17,323 bases of DNA from Prevotella sp. UBA2755 (GTDB taxonomy: Bacteria > Bacteroidota > Bacteroidia > Bacteroidales > Bacteroidaceae): contig DEJF01000005.1 of the NCBI GenBank assembly GCA_002353225.1, positions 10,716 to 28,038 on the forward strand, read 5' to 3'. A program made the position numbers and the translations under genes. Below the pieces are notes generated by a model. It searched no databases. It was given only the letters and a program-made list of their open reading frames with translations, and was not told where the DNA came from. Shown one piece after another: positions 9,598 through 17,323 of this stretch (the stretch's first letter is position 1; each line of letters begins with the position of its first letter).

Positions 9598-12500
9598 TTA
9601 ATAAACTACTTTCTTTCCGTTAACGATATATATTCCCTTAGAAGGTTTCGTGACACGGCGACCGCTGAGGTCATAGATCTCACTTCTACTGTCAGTCATC
9701 TTATTATTTACATTCACGATGCCTGTCACAGAACTATACTCGACATTCACGGGACGTCCCCATTTGTCACTCAGCACGACATCAACCAAGGAGGCATCAC
9801 CAATATAGACAATGGCATGTCGTCCGGCTGGGATGGAATGTCCTGCCACAGAGAACGACATCAACTGGTCTGTCAGACCCTCATTGTCCTTGTAGTTCAC
9901 GAACTCTCTGTTCTCAAGAGGCTTCTGTGGTACGAAGCACACTTCCTCAGGAGCGTTCAGACTAAGTTGTACACCGCCTAACTCCACAGGAGTGTCAAGA
10001 TACAGGATTCCGTTCTCTACCGTTAACTTGGCGGTAGGTATGCTCTGAACCATCTCGTGGGATGCGGTATTGCCCAAAATGATATTGATGGTAGCCACCA
10101 CGTCAAGGATGTTCAGTGCACCGTCACCATTGATGTCGGCAGCCTCAAAGATGAACGGCTTGGGCTTCTGGTTGGTGAGATAGTCAATAATCGTCACTAC
10201 GTCATTGACGGTCACGTTCAGGTCGCCATTAGCATCACCCTGAGAGGAAGACAGCGGTGTGGCTGCCACATTCATGGACGGCTCAGAAGAGTCGAGCGTA
10301 GAACGCAGGGCACGGTAATAATAATAATAGGTGGTGCCTGGAGTGACATTGTAGTCGGTGAACGCCATCTCTTCTATCACCTCATTGTCCTTGCTCTCAA
10401 TGATTTCCTCATTGACAAGGATAGTGTCGGATGCAACACCGTCGTCATTCATGGTGTAACGGTACATGTTATAGCCCATCACATCCTCCACCTCCTCAGG
10501 ATCAACAGACTCCCAAGACAGTTTGACGAGTCCCACGCCTGGCTCTGCCATGAATCCTGCACTCTTACTGCCTGCCGCACCGACAGGTACGTTGAAGCGA
10601 CTATTCTCGGTAGGGATGACGAAATGGTCTAAATCCTGTGCGTCAGCCACGTAGAAGCGGTTGATACCATCGAAGGCACTCTTCGCCGTAATAGTGACGT
10701 AGGCGGTATATACTGTTCCGTCCTCATTCCATGAGGGTTCCTCATTGATAAAGGTCTGTGTATAAGGAGGACGCACACCCATAGAGAGATTGGGCTGTAT
10801 GCTGGTGTCCATCGGACGGTTGAAATATACATCAACCTTATGGGTACCGACCCCAAGGGGAGGAATCTCGTCATACTCATCCTGCGCGTCTTTTCCATTC
10901 ACTAAAATCTTCCATACAATACCGTGTGCCTCACTGCTGGGCTGCTTCAGCATGTTGGTGATATCGACAGCGGCAAAGGTGGTGTACAGGTCATCGTCGT
11001 TGACCTCGTGGTAATAGTCAATCACAGTCTTACGGGCAATATCCTCCTTGGCTGTTCCCAAATAGGAAGGATTATCATAGTAAGTCACTGTCGGGTTCAG
11101 TCCTGTTTCGGTGCAATGGATATTGGCATAGCATTTAAAGTAGTTGTTGTAGTTTCCATAGACATTACAGCCGTTGACATCCGTCCACTGGGTATTGCTT
11201 GCCGGGTAATAGCCACCAAGAGCAGTGGCAATATTTCCGATGATATTGGTATTCTTATGGGTGTTTCCGTATTCATATCCATGATCACCTGTACAATCCA
11301 CAATATTACAACGGGTAGTGGTGGCACCCGCCATACCTGTGGGACCGAGACCTCTTCCCATTACACAGTCTTTGAAGAGACAGTCCGTGAATCTTCCGCC
11401 TGTAATCAGATTAGGCAACGAGGTAGCAAGCATCTTGAACTGGCAGAACTCAAACACACAGTAGTTGTTAAAAGCAAGCGTCGGGATATTACCCTGACTC
11501 AGGTCGCCCTTGGTGATGATGATCGGCTTGTCAGCGGTACCTATGGCTCTGATACGTCCACGCTCGGCAACCTGAATGATGGCGCCATCGTGTAACTTCA
11601 AGGTAACTCCAGGCTCGATGGTCAGTGTGATACCATTGGGGATGGCGATTGACTTGTTGACAATATAGTGCTTGCCAGCCTCCAAAGTCTTGTTGGACGC
11701 AAAGATACCACCCAGTTCCTCTCCGTTCTCAGCGGTGATGACAATATCCTGATGGATGGTCTCACCCGTACCATTCTCACAGTTACTGCTGAGTGTGAGT
11801 CTGATATGACGACCATCGACACAGTTCTCGTTAATTTTGAAACGGATAGGATTGACACTCTTCTCCTTGCCGTAACTGTTCAGGGTACGTCCGAAGTCAA
11901 TGTTATTTTCTATCACCTCGATAATCTCAGGATCCTCGTTATCGCTGGTGGAAAGAGAGCACTTGATACCAACAGCCTCACCCCAAGAGTTACGAAGGAT
12001 CGGATACAACTCGATAATCTCACCGGCATCGAAACGTCCGTCACCGTCACCTCCCTCTACGTCACTCATCTCATAACTGACAAACCACAATGTCGGCTTG
12101 CGGTCGGCATCGGTTATGTTATAGGCTGCCATGATGTCCATCACCTTAGAGTCAGCATTGGCTGTAGCGATGAGGTCGCCGAATAGCAGTTCCTTGCTAC
12201 TGTACTCCTTCATTTGCAAAAGGCGTGAGATGGCACCTGCCGCCAACGGGGTAGCCATAGAGGTTCCGTTCATCACCTTATAGCGTCCACCGGGATAGGT
12301 ACTTATAATATTTGTTCCGGGAACTAACAACTCATAGTTATAGAGTTTCTCTTCATCGAAGATTTTAAGGTCGGTATAAATAGGATTATCGTCATCGAGG
12401 TTACTGAAACATGCACGCCATGGGTTCGCTTTGTAGGGAGCCTCACCATAGCCACAGGAACTATAGCATACGCCGGAATAGTCCTTGCTCGCCTCTACAC

Positions 12501-13671
12501 CCAGAACAAAGGTAAATGCACCAGGATACATGGGTTTCGAGCAACAACTGTGTCCGGGATATATACAGAGCCCGTCATTACCAGCGGCGGCAACGATGAC
12601 ACTATTATGGTAGCACTTGCCAAGAGCCAACTCCTCCGCCTTGGAATAGCCGTAACTACCAAGACTCATAGAGATAACATCGACATCATGGGTCAGACAG
12701 TATTCCAGACCTCGGATGATGGTGCCTACGTCACCGATACCGTCACTCTGGAGCACGGTAACTGCCATGATTTGCGCGTCGGGGTTGGCACCAACAACAC
12801 CGATGCCATTATTTGCCACAGCAGCGGCAATACCGGCACAATGGGTACCGTGTCCATTCCAGTCGCCTATGCGTCCTGACTGATTCACACAGTCCCATCC
12901 GTGGAGGTCGTCAACGTAACCGTTCAGGTCGTCATCGGCACCATCAGCACCATTGGCTTCTTTCTCGTTGATCCATATATTATCCTTCAAGTCAGGATGT
13001 TCGAGGTCGACACCCGTATCCAATATGGCAATGACGGGACGACGACCCAGGACATTCTTATTGTTGACAGCCCAGAATTCTGGCAACCTAACAACACCAG
13101 GTCCCCATTGCTGAGAGTAATAAGGGTCGTTATAGGTGGCTGCCCTTGAGGTGCTCACTGGCTGATAGGGTACCTGCTGAGGCAACGCACTGGGAATAGA
13201 AGTTGTTGAACCTAAGGCATATACGATATAGTTGGGTTCGGCAAACTCCACCTCATCCAACTCCTTGAATGCCTGTGCAACCTCCTTGACAGACTTTTTC
13301 TTATCCAACTTGACAAGATAGAGGTTGGTGAGATCTCGGTCCTCTATGACCTTACCATTAAGTGTACGCACTGTAGAGGCTCCGCGTCTGCTGGCGACAC
13401 CACCTTTTGGCATGAGTTGTTCCATCTCCTCTACTCCCAACTCATCAATCAATGACTGTACACGGTGGCGGTTTGCGGAAACCTTACCGAACGCTCTGTT
13501 ACGTACATTAATAGAACTACTGTCCTTAAATTTGACTAACAACTGCCCTTGGCGATAGGCATGATTCGCCGTGTCGAGTTTGACGACATCGTAATCCTCC
13601 TTCGTCTGCGCTTTGGCAACTACGCTAAGACTACAGAGAGCCAAAACTATCAATCTAATTATATTCCTCAT
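9598..13671 (-). CDS. T9SS-secreted subtilisin-family (S8) serine protease with beta-helix, Fn3 and dockerin domains
   Basis: It has 1357 residues. In order: signal peptide 1-22 (VAKAQ); S8 prodomain about 36-152 (GQLLVKFKD ... FAEPNYIVY); catalytic domain about 185-515; a DGDGRFDAGE-containing beta domain 525-655; right-handed beta-helix about 660-880; SbsA/Big_5-like Ig domain (VYFNRPMD) about 915-1030; Fn3-like 1040-1140; dockerin 1143-1200 (DANGDLNVTVND, DINGDGALNILD); cohesin-like fragment about 1210-1305; T9SS type-A tail about 1330-1357. The subtilase triad is intact: Asp218 (AILDTGVD), His274 (GHGTHCAG), Ser471 (NGTSMATP), with oxyanion Asn365 (AAAGN). It should therefore be an active endopeptidase, matured by prodomain removal and carried across the outer membrane. 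The catalytic domain has ten cysteines, suggesting disulfides. It is the first gene of the unit and has a promoter match upstream. The substrate cannot be read from sequence. Confidence 0.95.
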   Translation of the reverse strand: MRNIIRLIVLALCSLSVVAKAQTKEDYDVVKLDTANHAYRQGQLLVKFKDSSSINVRNRAFGKVSANRHRVQSLIDELGVEEMEQLMPKGGVASRRGASTVRTLNGKVIEDRDLTNLYLVKLDKKKSVKEVAQAFKELDEVEFAEPNYIVYALGSTTSIPSALPQQVPYQPVSTSRAATYNDPYYSQQWGPGVVRLPEFWAVNNKNVLGRRPVIAILDTGVDLEHPDLKDNIWINEKEANGADGADDDLNGYVDDLHGWDCVNQSGRIGDWNGHGTHCAGIAAAVANNGIGVVGANPDAQIMAVTVLQSDGIGDVGTIIRGLEYCLTHDVDVISMSLGSYGYSKAEELALGKCYHNSVIVAAAGNDGLCIYPGHSCCSKPMYPGAFTFVLGVEASKDYSGVCYSSCGYGEAPYKANPWRACFSNLDDDNPIYTDLKIFDEEKLYNYELLVPGTNIISTYPGGRYKVMNGTSMATPLAAGAISRLLQMKEYSSKELLFGDLIATANADSKVMDIMAAYNITDADRKPTLWFVSYEMSDVEGGDGDGRFDAGEIIELYPILRNSWGEAVGIKCSLSTSDNEDPEIIEVIENNIDFGRTLNSYGKEKSVNPIRFKINENCVDGRHIRLTLSSNCENGTGETIHQDIVITAENGEELGGIFASNKTLEAGKHYIVNKSIAIPNGITLTIEPGVTLKLHDGAIIQVAERGRIRAIGTADKPIIITKGDLSQGNIPTLAFNNYCVFEFCQFKMLATSLPNLITGGRFTDCLFKDCVMGRGLGPTGMAGATTTRCNIVDCTGDHGYEYGNTHKNTNIIGNIATALGGYYPASNTQWTDVNGCNVYGNYNNYFKCYANIHCTETGLNPTVTYYDNPSYLGTAKEDIARKTVIDYYHEVNDDDLYTTFAAVDITNMLKQPSSEAHGIVWKILVNGKDAQDEYDEIPPLGVGTHKVDVYFNRPMDTSIQPNLSMGVRPPYTQTFINEEPSWNEDGTVYTAYVTITAKSAFDGINRFYVADAQDLDHFVIPTENSRFNVPVGAAGSKSAGFMAEPGVGLVKLSWESVDPEEVEDVMGYNMYRYTMNDDGVASDTILVNEEIIESKDNEVIEEMAFTDYNVTPGTTYYYYYRALRSTLDSSEPSMNVAATPLSSSQGDANGDLNVTVNDVVTIIDYLTNQKPKPFIFEAADINGDGALNILDVVATINIILGNTASHEMVQSIPTAKLTVENGILYLDTPVELGGVQLSLNAPEEVCFVPQKPLENREFVNYKDNEGLTDQLMSFSVAGHSIPAGRHAIVYIGDASLVDVVLSDKWGRPVNVEYSSVTGIVNVNNKMTDSRSEIYDLSGRRVTKPSKGIYIVNGKKVVY

Positions 13672-13718
13672 AAAGATTATGTTTTAAGTCTTTAGTAAAA
13701 TAACACTATATTTATGGG

Positions 13719-13748
13719 CAAAGATATATAAAATATTTTAAAAACCAA
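13719..13748 (-). promoter_or_regulatory. Bacteroidetes-type promoter for the protease operon
   Basis: On the minus strand, TATCTTTG (13726-13719) matches the Bacteroidetes -7 consensus TAnnTTTG. A TTG (13748-13746) lies 19 bases upstream, a fitting -33 spacing. Transcription would start near 13711, leaving a leader of about 40 A/T-rich bases before the ATG at 13671. It sits just beyond the T-tract of the preceding terminator, so the protease unit is likely transcribed on its own. Confidence 0.7.
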
Positions 13749-13778
13749 CCAAAACATTGTGTTTTTAACTTTTTGGAA

Positions 13779-13819
13779 GAGAAAAAAAGTAAAAAGGGAC
13801 ACATCCGAAGACGTGTCCC
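13779..13819 (-). terminator. Intrinsic terminator after the beta-barrel gene (UUCG tetraloop)
   Basis: Read on the minus strand, 13819-13796 folds into a 10-bp stem (GGGACACGUC with GAUGUGUCCC, one G-U pair) closed by a C(UUCG)G tetraloop. It is followed by TTTTTACTTTTTTT. It starts about 42 bases after the stop of the beta-barrel gene. This is a textbook rho-independent terminator that separates that gene from the downstream protease unit. Confidence 0.92.
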
Positions 13820-13861
13820 CTCATAGGAAATTTATTTAAATATAATGCTTTTCCCTTTTTA

Positions 13862-14392
13862 TTAGAGGTTGAAATACAAACCGAAGTCAACTGATGTGAG
13901 GTCTACACCGAGAGCAACAGACTGTACTGACTTAGCGTTCTTAGCCTTTGCTGAAGCCCAGCCGAACTCACCGATATGAGCCACGAAACTAATTTTGTCG
14001 TTGAGGTTTACAGCAACACCCGGCTTGATATTGATACCAAAACCGTTAGCCTTCTCATCACCTACCTTCACGTAGTTGTACTCAAAACCACCATCAGCGA
14101 AGAAGTTTACCTTGTCAAGTTTAGCAAAGGTATAACGAGCGTATGGATTTACAACGAACTCATGAGCCTTACTCTCATCATATTTGGTATAACCGTAACC
14201 AATCTTCATACCTACAGCCCACTTCTCATTCAGGTTGTAACCTACCTCAGGAAGGAGTTTGAAAGTGTTAGAGGTTACATCGGTGTTCTTGTCCTTAGTG
14301 TAGTTGTAACCTACGGTACCACCAACATACCACTGAGCGTTCATTGTTGTTGCCATTGCTACTGCAACGAGGGTCATCAAAATCTTTTTCAT
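13862..14392 (-). CDS. Small outer-membrane beta-barrel protein
   Basis: It has 176 residues with a signal peptide 1-20 (MKKILMTLVAVAMATTMNAQ, cleavage before or after Gln20). The mature part is a run of alternating-polarity, Tyr/Gly-rich strands (WYVGGTVGYNYT, FKLLPEVGYNL, WAVGMKIGYGYT, VNPYARYTF, VNFFADGGFEYNYV, FGINIKPGVAVNL, ISFVAHIGEFGWAS, VDFGLYFNL). This number and length suit an eight-stranded barrel of the OMP_b-brl type. The C-terminus ends in FNL; many barrel proteins end in an aromatic residue, here two residues in. It is a single-gene unit with its own -7 box and terminator. Members of this class are abundant in Bacteroidetes and their functions are mostly unknown; I assign none. 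Confidence 0.9.
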   Translation of the reverse strand: MKKILMTLVAVAMATTMNAQWYVGGTVGYNYTKDKNTDVTSNTFKLLPEVGYNLNEKWAVGMKIGYGYTKYDESKAHEFVVNPYARYTFAKLDKVNFFADGGFEYNYVKVGDEKANGFGINIKPGVAVNLNDKISFVAHIGEFGWASAKAKNAKSVQSVALGVDLTSVDFGLYFNL

Positions 14393-14464
14393 AATTCTTT
14401 TTACCTTTTTAAATTAATAATTATCCTATTTCTTGTTTAATGCAACTCTTTCTGAATTGCGCTG

Positions 14465-14472
14465 CAAAGGTA
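14465..14472 (-). promoter_or_regulatory. -7 promoter box for the beta-barrel gene
   Basis: TACCTTTG on the minus strand (14472-14465) fits the Bacteroidetes TAnnTTTG box, within the context TTACCTTTGCAGCG. The predicted start is near 14458, giving a leader of about 65 bases that is A/T-rich next to the ATG. No TTG is found at the usual -33 spacing, so the upstream element is weak or absent. Confidence 0.6.
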
Positions 14473-14561
14473 AGAAGAAATACGCTCCGATGTATCTGTT
14501 TCCGCACACAAACGGCAAAAAAGAGGCATTTAGATGACTTATATCAAGAATTCGAGCAAAT

Positions 14562-14646
14562 ACAAAACAACTTGTTTTGTTCCGAAAGAAGATATCTTTT
14601 ACATGAATGGAGATATCTCCCTTAAGGACAAAACAAGTTGTTTTGT
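14562..14646. repeat. 85-bp imperfect palindrome downstream of nuoN
   Basis: The outer arms 14562-14580 and 14628-14646 are perfect 19-bp inverted repeats (ACAAAACAACTTGTTTTGT and its complement). The inner arms carry AGATATCT at 14590-14597 and 14611-14618. All four blocks are symmetric about position 14604, so the whole can fold as one long hairpin interrupted by mismatches. Each outer arm is itself a near-palindrome. It begins 20 bases after the nuoN stop. It could be an mRNA-end structure for the nuo operon, a weak terminator (there is no U-run) or a remnant of a small mobile repeat. Confidence 0.75.
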
Positions 14647-14666
14647 TGTCAGAGACTCATTGCCTG

Positions 14667-16139
14667 TCACATGACCGAGGCATTGAACAGCCAGTCATAG
14701 ACGCAAGAACAGATGCCGAAGAGCACGATGCCTGCGGTACATACGGCAAGGGCAATACGTGTGTTGACATCAGTCTTGAAGGCTGGCAGAGGATTCTCCG
14801 TAGACTTAATATACATAGCCTTCACGATCAACAGATAGTAGTAAAGGGACACAACGGTGTTGATCAAGGCGATGAATACCACGAAGTATGCCCAGAACGA
14901 GCCCTGCTGTGCTGCTGCCATGAACACGAAGAACTTCGAGAACATACCAGCGAATGGCGGGATGCCAGCCAGTGAGAACAAGGCAAGTGTCATCAGGAAG
15001 GCAAGTTTCGGGTTGGTCTGATAGAGACCATCGTAGCAGGACATCGCTGTTAGTGTTTTGCCATTGGGTGTCGGCACACCACTATGCTCCACTGCGCTAA
15101 TCACCGTGAACACAGCCATATTAGCCACTACATAAACCAAGACATAGTACATCAGGGAAGCCATACCCATCTGACTGCTGCCAATGACGGCAAGCATGAT
15201 GTAACCAGCCTGAGAGATAGAACTGAACGCCATGAAGCGCTTCAACTCCGACTGACGGATGGCAAAGAGGTTGGCAATCGTGATACTCAGTACGATGACG
15301 ATATAGAGCATATATTCCCAATACTCAGTAAGTGGAGCAAAGACCTTCATCAGGATCACCATCAGCGCAAAGGCTGCCGCACCCTTGGATACTACACTCA
15401 GGTAGCCAGTAACGGGGGTCGGTGCTCCCTGATAGGTGTCTGCCGTCCAGAAATGGAAGGGGACAAGAGAGAGTTTGAAACCCAGTCCACTGAAGAAGAA
15501 TACCAGTCCCATGATTAGCATCGGCATCTGGCTCTTGAACTGAGAGAAGAAGGCGATACGCTGCATAGTGTCATCGAAGTACAAGGTACCTGTAGCACCA
15601 TAGACGAACGAAATACCATACAACATCACACCACTGGAGAATGTAGCGGTGATAATATACTTAGCGGCACCTTCCGCAGAGTTTCTCTTCAGTTTATCGA
15701 AAGCGACAAGACATGCCATTGGCACACTTGCCATCTCCAATCCGAGGAAGAACATCAGGAAATTACCACTGGATATCATGATATACATTCCCAAGAGAGT
15801 TGAGATAACCAACTCGTAGAACTCCCCTACCTTATTGCTTGCGTCATTCTTGAGCCAGGGCTGAGCCATGATAATCACGATCAGTGTTCCTAACGTCAGA
15901 ATCACCTTCATCACATTAGCCGCCTGCGACACGACATACAACCCGCCGAAAGCGGATGTCGGCACGGCAAGGGCACATGCCACTATCTGGGCACACATCA
16001 ACAAAGAGACAAACGTGCGCATAGTCTTCATCTTCACACAACGGTCACGACTGCAAAGCAAGTCGGCAAAGAAGACAAGAATCAGAATCACAGTGAGAGT
16101 TGCCTCCGGAATCATATGTAAGAATTGTCCGTAATTCAT
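14667..16139 (-). CDS. nuoN: NADH-quinone oxidoreductase subunit N (complex I membrane arm)
   Basis: It has 490 residues, the usual length, and is almost wholly hydrophobic with about 14 membrane spans. It is one of the three antiporter-like subunits that couple quinone reduction to ion pumping in the inner membrane. The expected charged residues are visible: Glu135 in FFLGLEMASVP, Lys222 in FKLSLVPFHFWTAD, Lys252 in SVVSKGAAAFAL, and the LKRFMAFSSISQAGY segment at 299-313. It starts MNYGQFLHMIPEATL, a normal N-terminus. It follows nuoM by 32 bases and is the last nuo gene, as is typical for these operons. Many Bacteroidetes complex I operons lack nuoEFG, but that cannot be judged here. Confidence 0.96.
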   Translation of the reverse strand: MNYGQFLHMIPEATLTVILILVFFADLLCSRDRCVKMKTMRTFVSLLMCAQIVACALAVPTSAFGGLYVVSQAANVMKVILTLGTLIVIIMAQPWLKNDASNKVGEFYELVISTLLGMYIMISSGNFLMFFLGLEMASVPMACLVAFDKLKRNSAEGAAKYIITATFSSGVMLYGISFVYGATGTLYFDDTMQRIAFFSQFKSQMPMLIMGLVFFFSGLGFKLSLVPFHFWTADTYQGAPTPVTGYLSVVSKGAAAFALMVILMKVFAPLTEYWEYMLYIVIVLSITIANLFAIRQSELKRFMAFSSISQAGYIMLAVIGSSQMGMASLMYYVLVYVVANMAVFTVISAVEHSGVPTPNGKTLTAMSCYDGLYQTNPKLAFLMTLALFSLAGIPPFAGMFSKFFVFMAAAQQGSFWAYFVVFIALINTVVSLYYYLLIVKAMYIKSTENPLPAFKTDVNTRIALAVCTAGIVLFGICSCVYDWLFNASVM

Positions 16140-16148
16140 AATAATAAC

Positions 16149-16172
16149 TTCAATTTTTCAATTCTTCAATTT
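16149..16172. repeat. Three-copy 8-bp tandem repeat between nuoM and nuoN
   Basis: Copies of TTCAATT(T/C) begin at 16149, 16157 and 16165, an exact 8-base period. On the transcribed strand it reads as A/G-rich AATTGAA units. The array fills most of the 32-base gap and touches the nuoM stop codon. Slippage would alter only the nuoM-nuoN spacing. Confidence 0.75.
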
Positions 16173-17323
16173 TAAATGATGTTAGCCAAAATAGGTCCTA
16201 CGGCATCTGAGATGACATTGCTTGCCCACAAGGGGAACAGGCCGAGACCTGCCACACAAGCGATGAGACAGATAACAGCCACGCGCTCATCCCATGTAGC
16301 ATCCGTCAACTCCAGATAATGCTCGTTCTTCACCTCACCATAGAGGATCTTACCTACCACACGGAGGATATAGACAGCCGTCACAACGATAGACGTACAT
16401 GCGATAATCGTTGCCATACGATGGAAGGTGTCGGCATTCTCGAAAGAGCCCACAAAGATGGTCATCTCAGCGATGAAGCCTGAGAAGCCAGGCAAGCCGA
16501 GGTTGGCGAGACCTGCCACCACATAGCCTACGGCAAGGAACGGCATAATCTTCATCAGTCCGTCCAAGTAGCGGATGTCACGGGTATGGGTACGACCATA
16601 GATCATACCGATGAGGGCGAAGAAGAGTGCCGTCATCAAACCGTGAGACAACATCTGCAGGATAGCACCTGTGCAGGATGTCTTCGTCATCATCAGCAAG
16701 GCAAAGAGCACCAGTCCGCAGTGAGAAACCGAGGAGTACGCATTGATATACTTCAAGTCGGTCTGCACACAAGCGGAGAAAGCACCGTATACCACAGAGA
16801 TCGTCGTCAATATCAGGAATATCCATGCAAGTTCGTTAGCGGCATCCGGCAACAGGTACATAGCCACACGGAAACAGCCGTAGCCTCCCAGTTTCATCAG
16901 CACACCGGCATGCAGCATAGACACTGCCGTAGGTGCCGAGGCATGACCGTCAGGTGACCATGTGTGGAAGGGGAATAAAGCACCCAGCACACCAAAACCG
17001 ATAAAGATAAAGGGGAAGAACACCTTCTGTGTCTCCACAGGGATATTATGCATGGCGGCAATGGCATTGACATTCATCGTGGTGGCACCACTATAATAAT
17101 AGATACCCAGGATACCGAGGATCAAGAGGGCTGAGCCTCCCATCAGCATGAGGGTCAACTTCATAGCGGCATATTCCTTGTTACCACTACCCCAAACACC
17201 AATCAACAGATACATAGGAATCAGCGCCACCTCATAGAACATGAACATGGTGAACATGTCGGTGCAGATAAAGAAGCCATACACACCCGTGGATAGCAGG
17301 GTGAACCAAAGGAAATACTCCTT
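16172..17323 (-). CDS. nuoM: NADH-quinone oxidoreductase subunit M (partial, 5' end beyond window)
   Basis: 383 residues are present before the TAA at 16174-16172, and the frame is open to the right edge, so about 110-120 N-terminal residues are missing (family length near 490-500). It is a membrane-arm, antiporter-like subunit of complex I. The diagnostic segments are intact: FMFYEVALIPMYLLIGVWG with the conserved Glu, FPFHTWSPDGHASAPTAVS, and GVLMKLGGYG with the conserved Lys, followed by SSVSHCGLV. The reading frame continues upstream of the GTG at 17284 as LLSTGVYGFF, which is normal internal NuoM sequence, so that GTG is not the start. The gene lies directly upstream of nuoN in the same operon. 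Confidence 0.96.
   Translation of the reverse strand, partial: KEYFLWFTLLSTGVYGFFICTDMFTMFMFYEVALIPMYLLIGVWGSGNKEYAAMKLTLMLMGGSALLILGILGIYYYSGATTMNVNAIAAMHNIPVETQKVFFPFIFIGFGVLGALFPFHTWSPDGHASAPTAVSMLHAGVLMKLGGYGCFRVAMYLLPDAANELAWIFLILTTISVVYGAFSACVQTDLKYINAYSSVSHCGLVLFALLMMTKTSCTGAILQMLSHGLMTALFFALIGMIYGRTHTRDIRYLDGLMKIMPFLAVGYVVAGLANLGLPGFSGFIAEMTIFVGSFENADTFHRMATIIACTSIVVTAVYILRVVGKILYGEVKNEHYLELTDATWDERVAVICLIACVAGLGLFPLWASNVISDAVGPILANII

Noticed and set aside
10057..11595. Plus-strand open frames of 191 and 223 codons (10057-10632, 10924-11595)
   Set aside because: Both are antisense to the Fn3, Ig and beta-helix part of the protease gene. Their translations have no domain pattern and no promoter-like sequence was seen.
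14440..14625. A 61-codon plus-strand frame in the gap between the beta-barrel gene and nuoN
   Set aside because: It runs through the -7 box and into the palindrome, has no signal or domain, and its composition is that of intergenic DNA.
17282..17284. GTG as a start for nuoM
   Set aside because: The frame continues upstream to the window edge with typical NuoM sequence (LLSTGVYGFF), so this is an internal valine codon and the gene is cut by the edge.

Overview
The window looks like a chromosome segment of a Bacteroidales bacterium, most likely Prevotella/Segatella or a close relative. The evidence is two upstream boxes of the Bacteroidetes TAnnTTTG type, BspA-like leucine-rich repeats, bacterial dockerin pairs in secreted proteins, a type IX secretion (T9SS) type C-terminal tail (IYDLSGRR...GIYIVNGKKVVY), and absence of obvious Shine-Dalgarno sites. 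Genus is inferred from style, not from a marker gene. Every gene I can support lies on the minus strand, so transcription runs from right to left.

Right end (14667-17323): the last two genes of a complex I operon, nuoM (cut by the right edge) and nuoN, separated by 32 bases that carry a 3-copy 8-bp repeat. Downstream of nuoN is an 85-bp imperfect palindrome (14562-14646). Next comes a small outer-membrane beta-barrel gene (13862-14392) with its own -7 box and a strong UUCG-loop terminator (13796-13819).

Left and centre (1-13671): a tightly packed three-gene secretion unit that begins at a promoter near 13719-13748. In order of transcription it holds (1) a 1357-residue subtilisin-type protease with a beta-helix, Fn3, dockerin and T9SS tail; (2) 3 bases later, a 696-residue protein of alternating cohesin-like and ASH/choice-of-anchor-D-like domains ending in a dockerin; (3) 22 bases later, a giant BspA-like protein of more than 2493 residues, with several LRR blocks, InlB-type repeats, a BIG2 domain, a cohesin-like domain and a dockerin. 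It runs off the left edge without a stop codon. All three have signal peptides and a dockerin pair, and all three contain cohesin-like folds (clear in the second and third, weaker in the first). I infer that they form, or attach to, a surface assembly, with the protease supplying the catalytic activity and the giant LRR protein an adhesive or ligand-binding part.

The main points for follow-up are the cohesin/dockerin-bearing protease-scaffold-LRR operon, a recent 1.1-kb in-frame tandem duplication inside the giant LRR gene, a ladder of C-x4-C pairs in the protease beta-helix, and the large palindrome after nuoN. I saw no RNA genes, CRISPR arrays, insertion sequences or phage genes.
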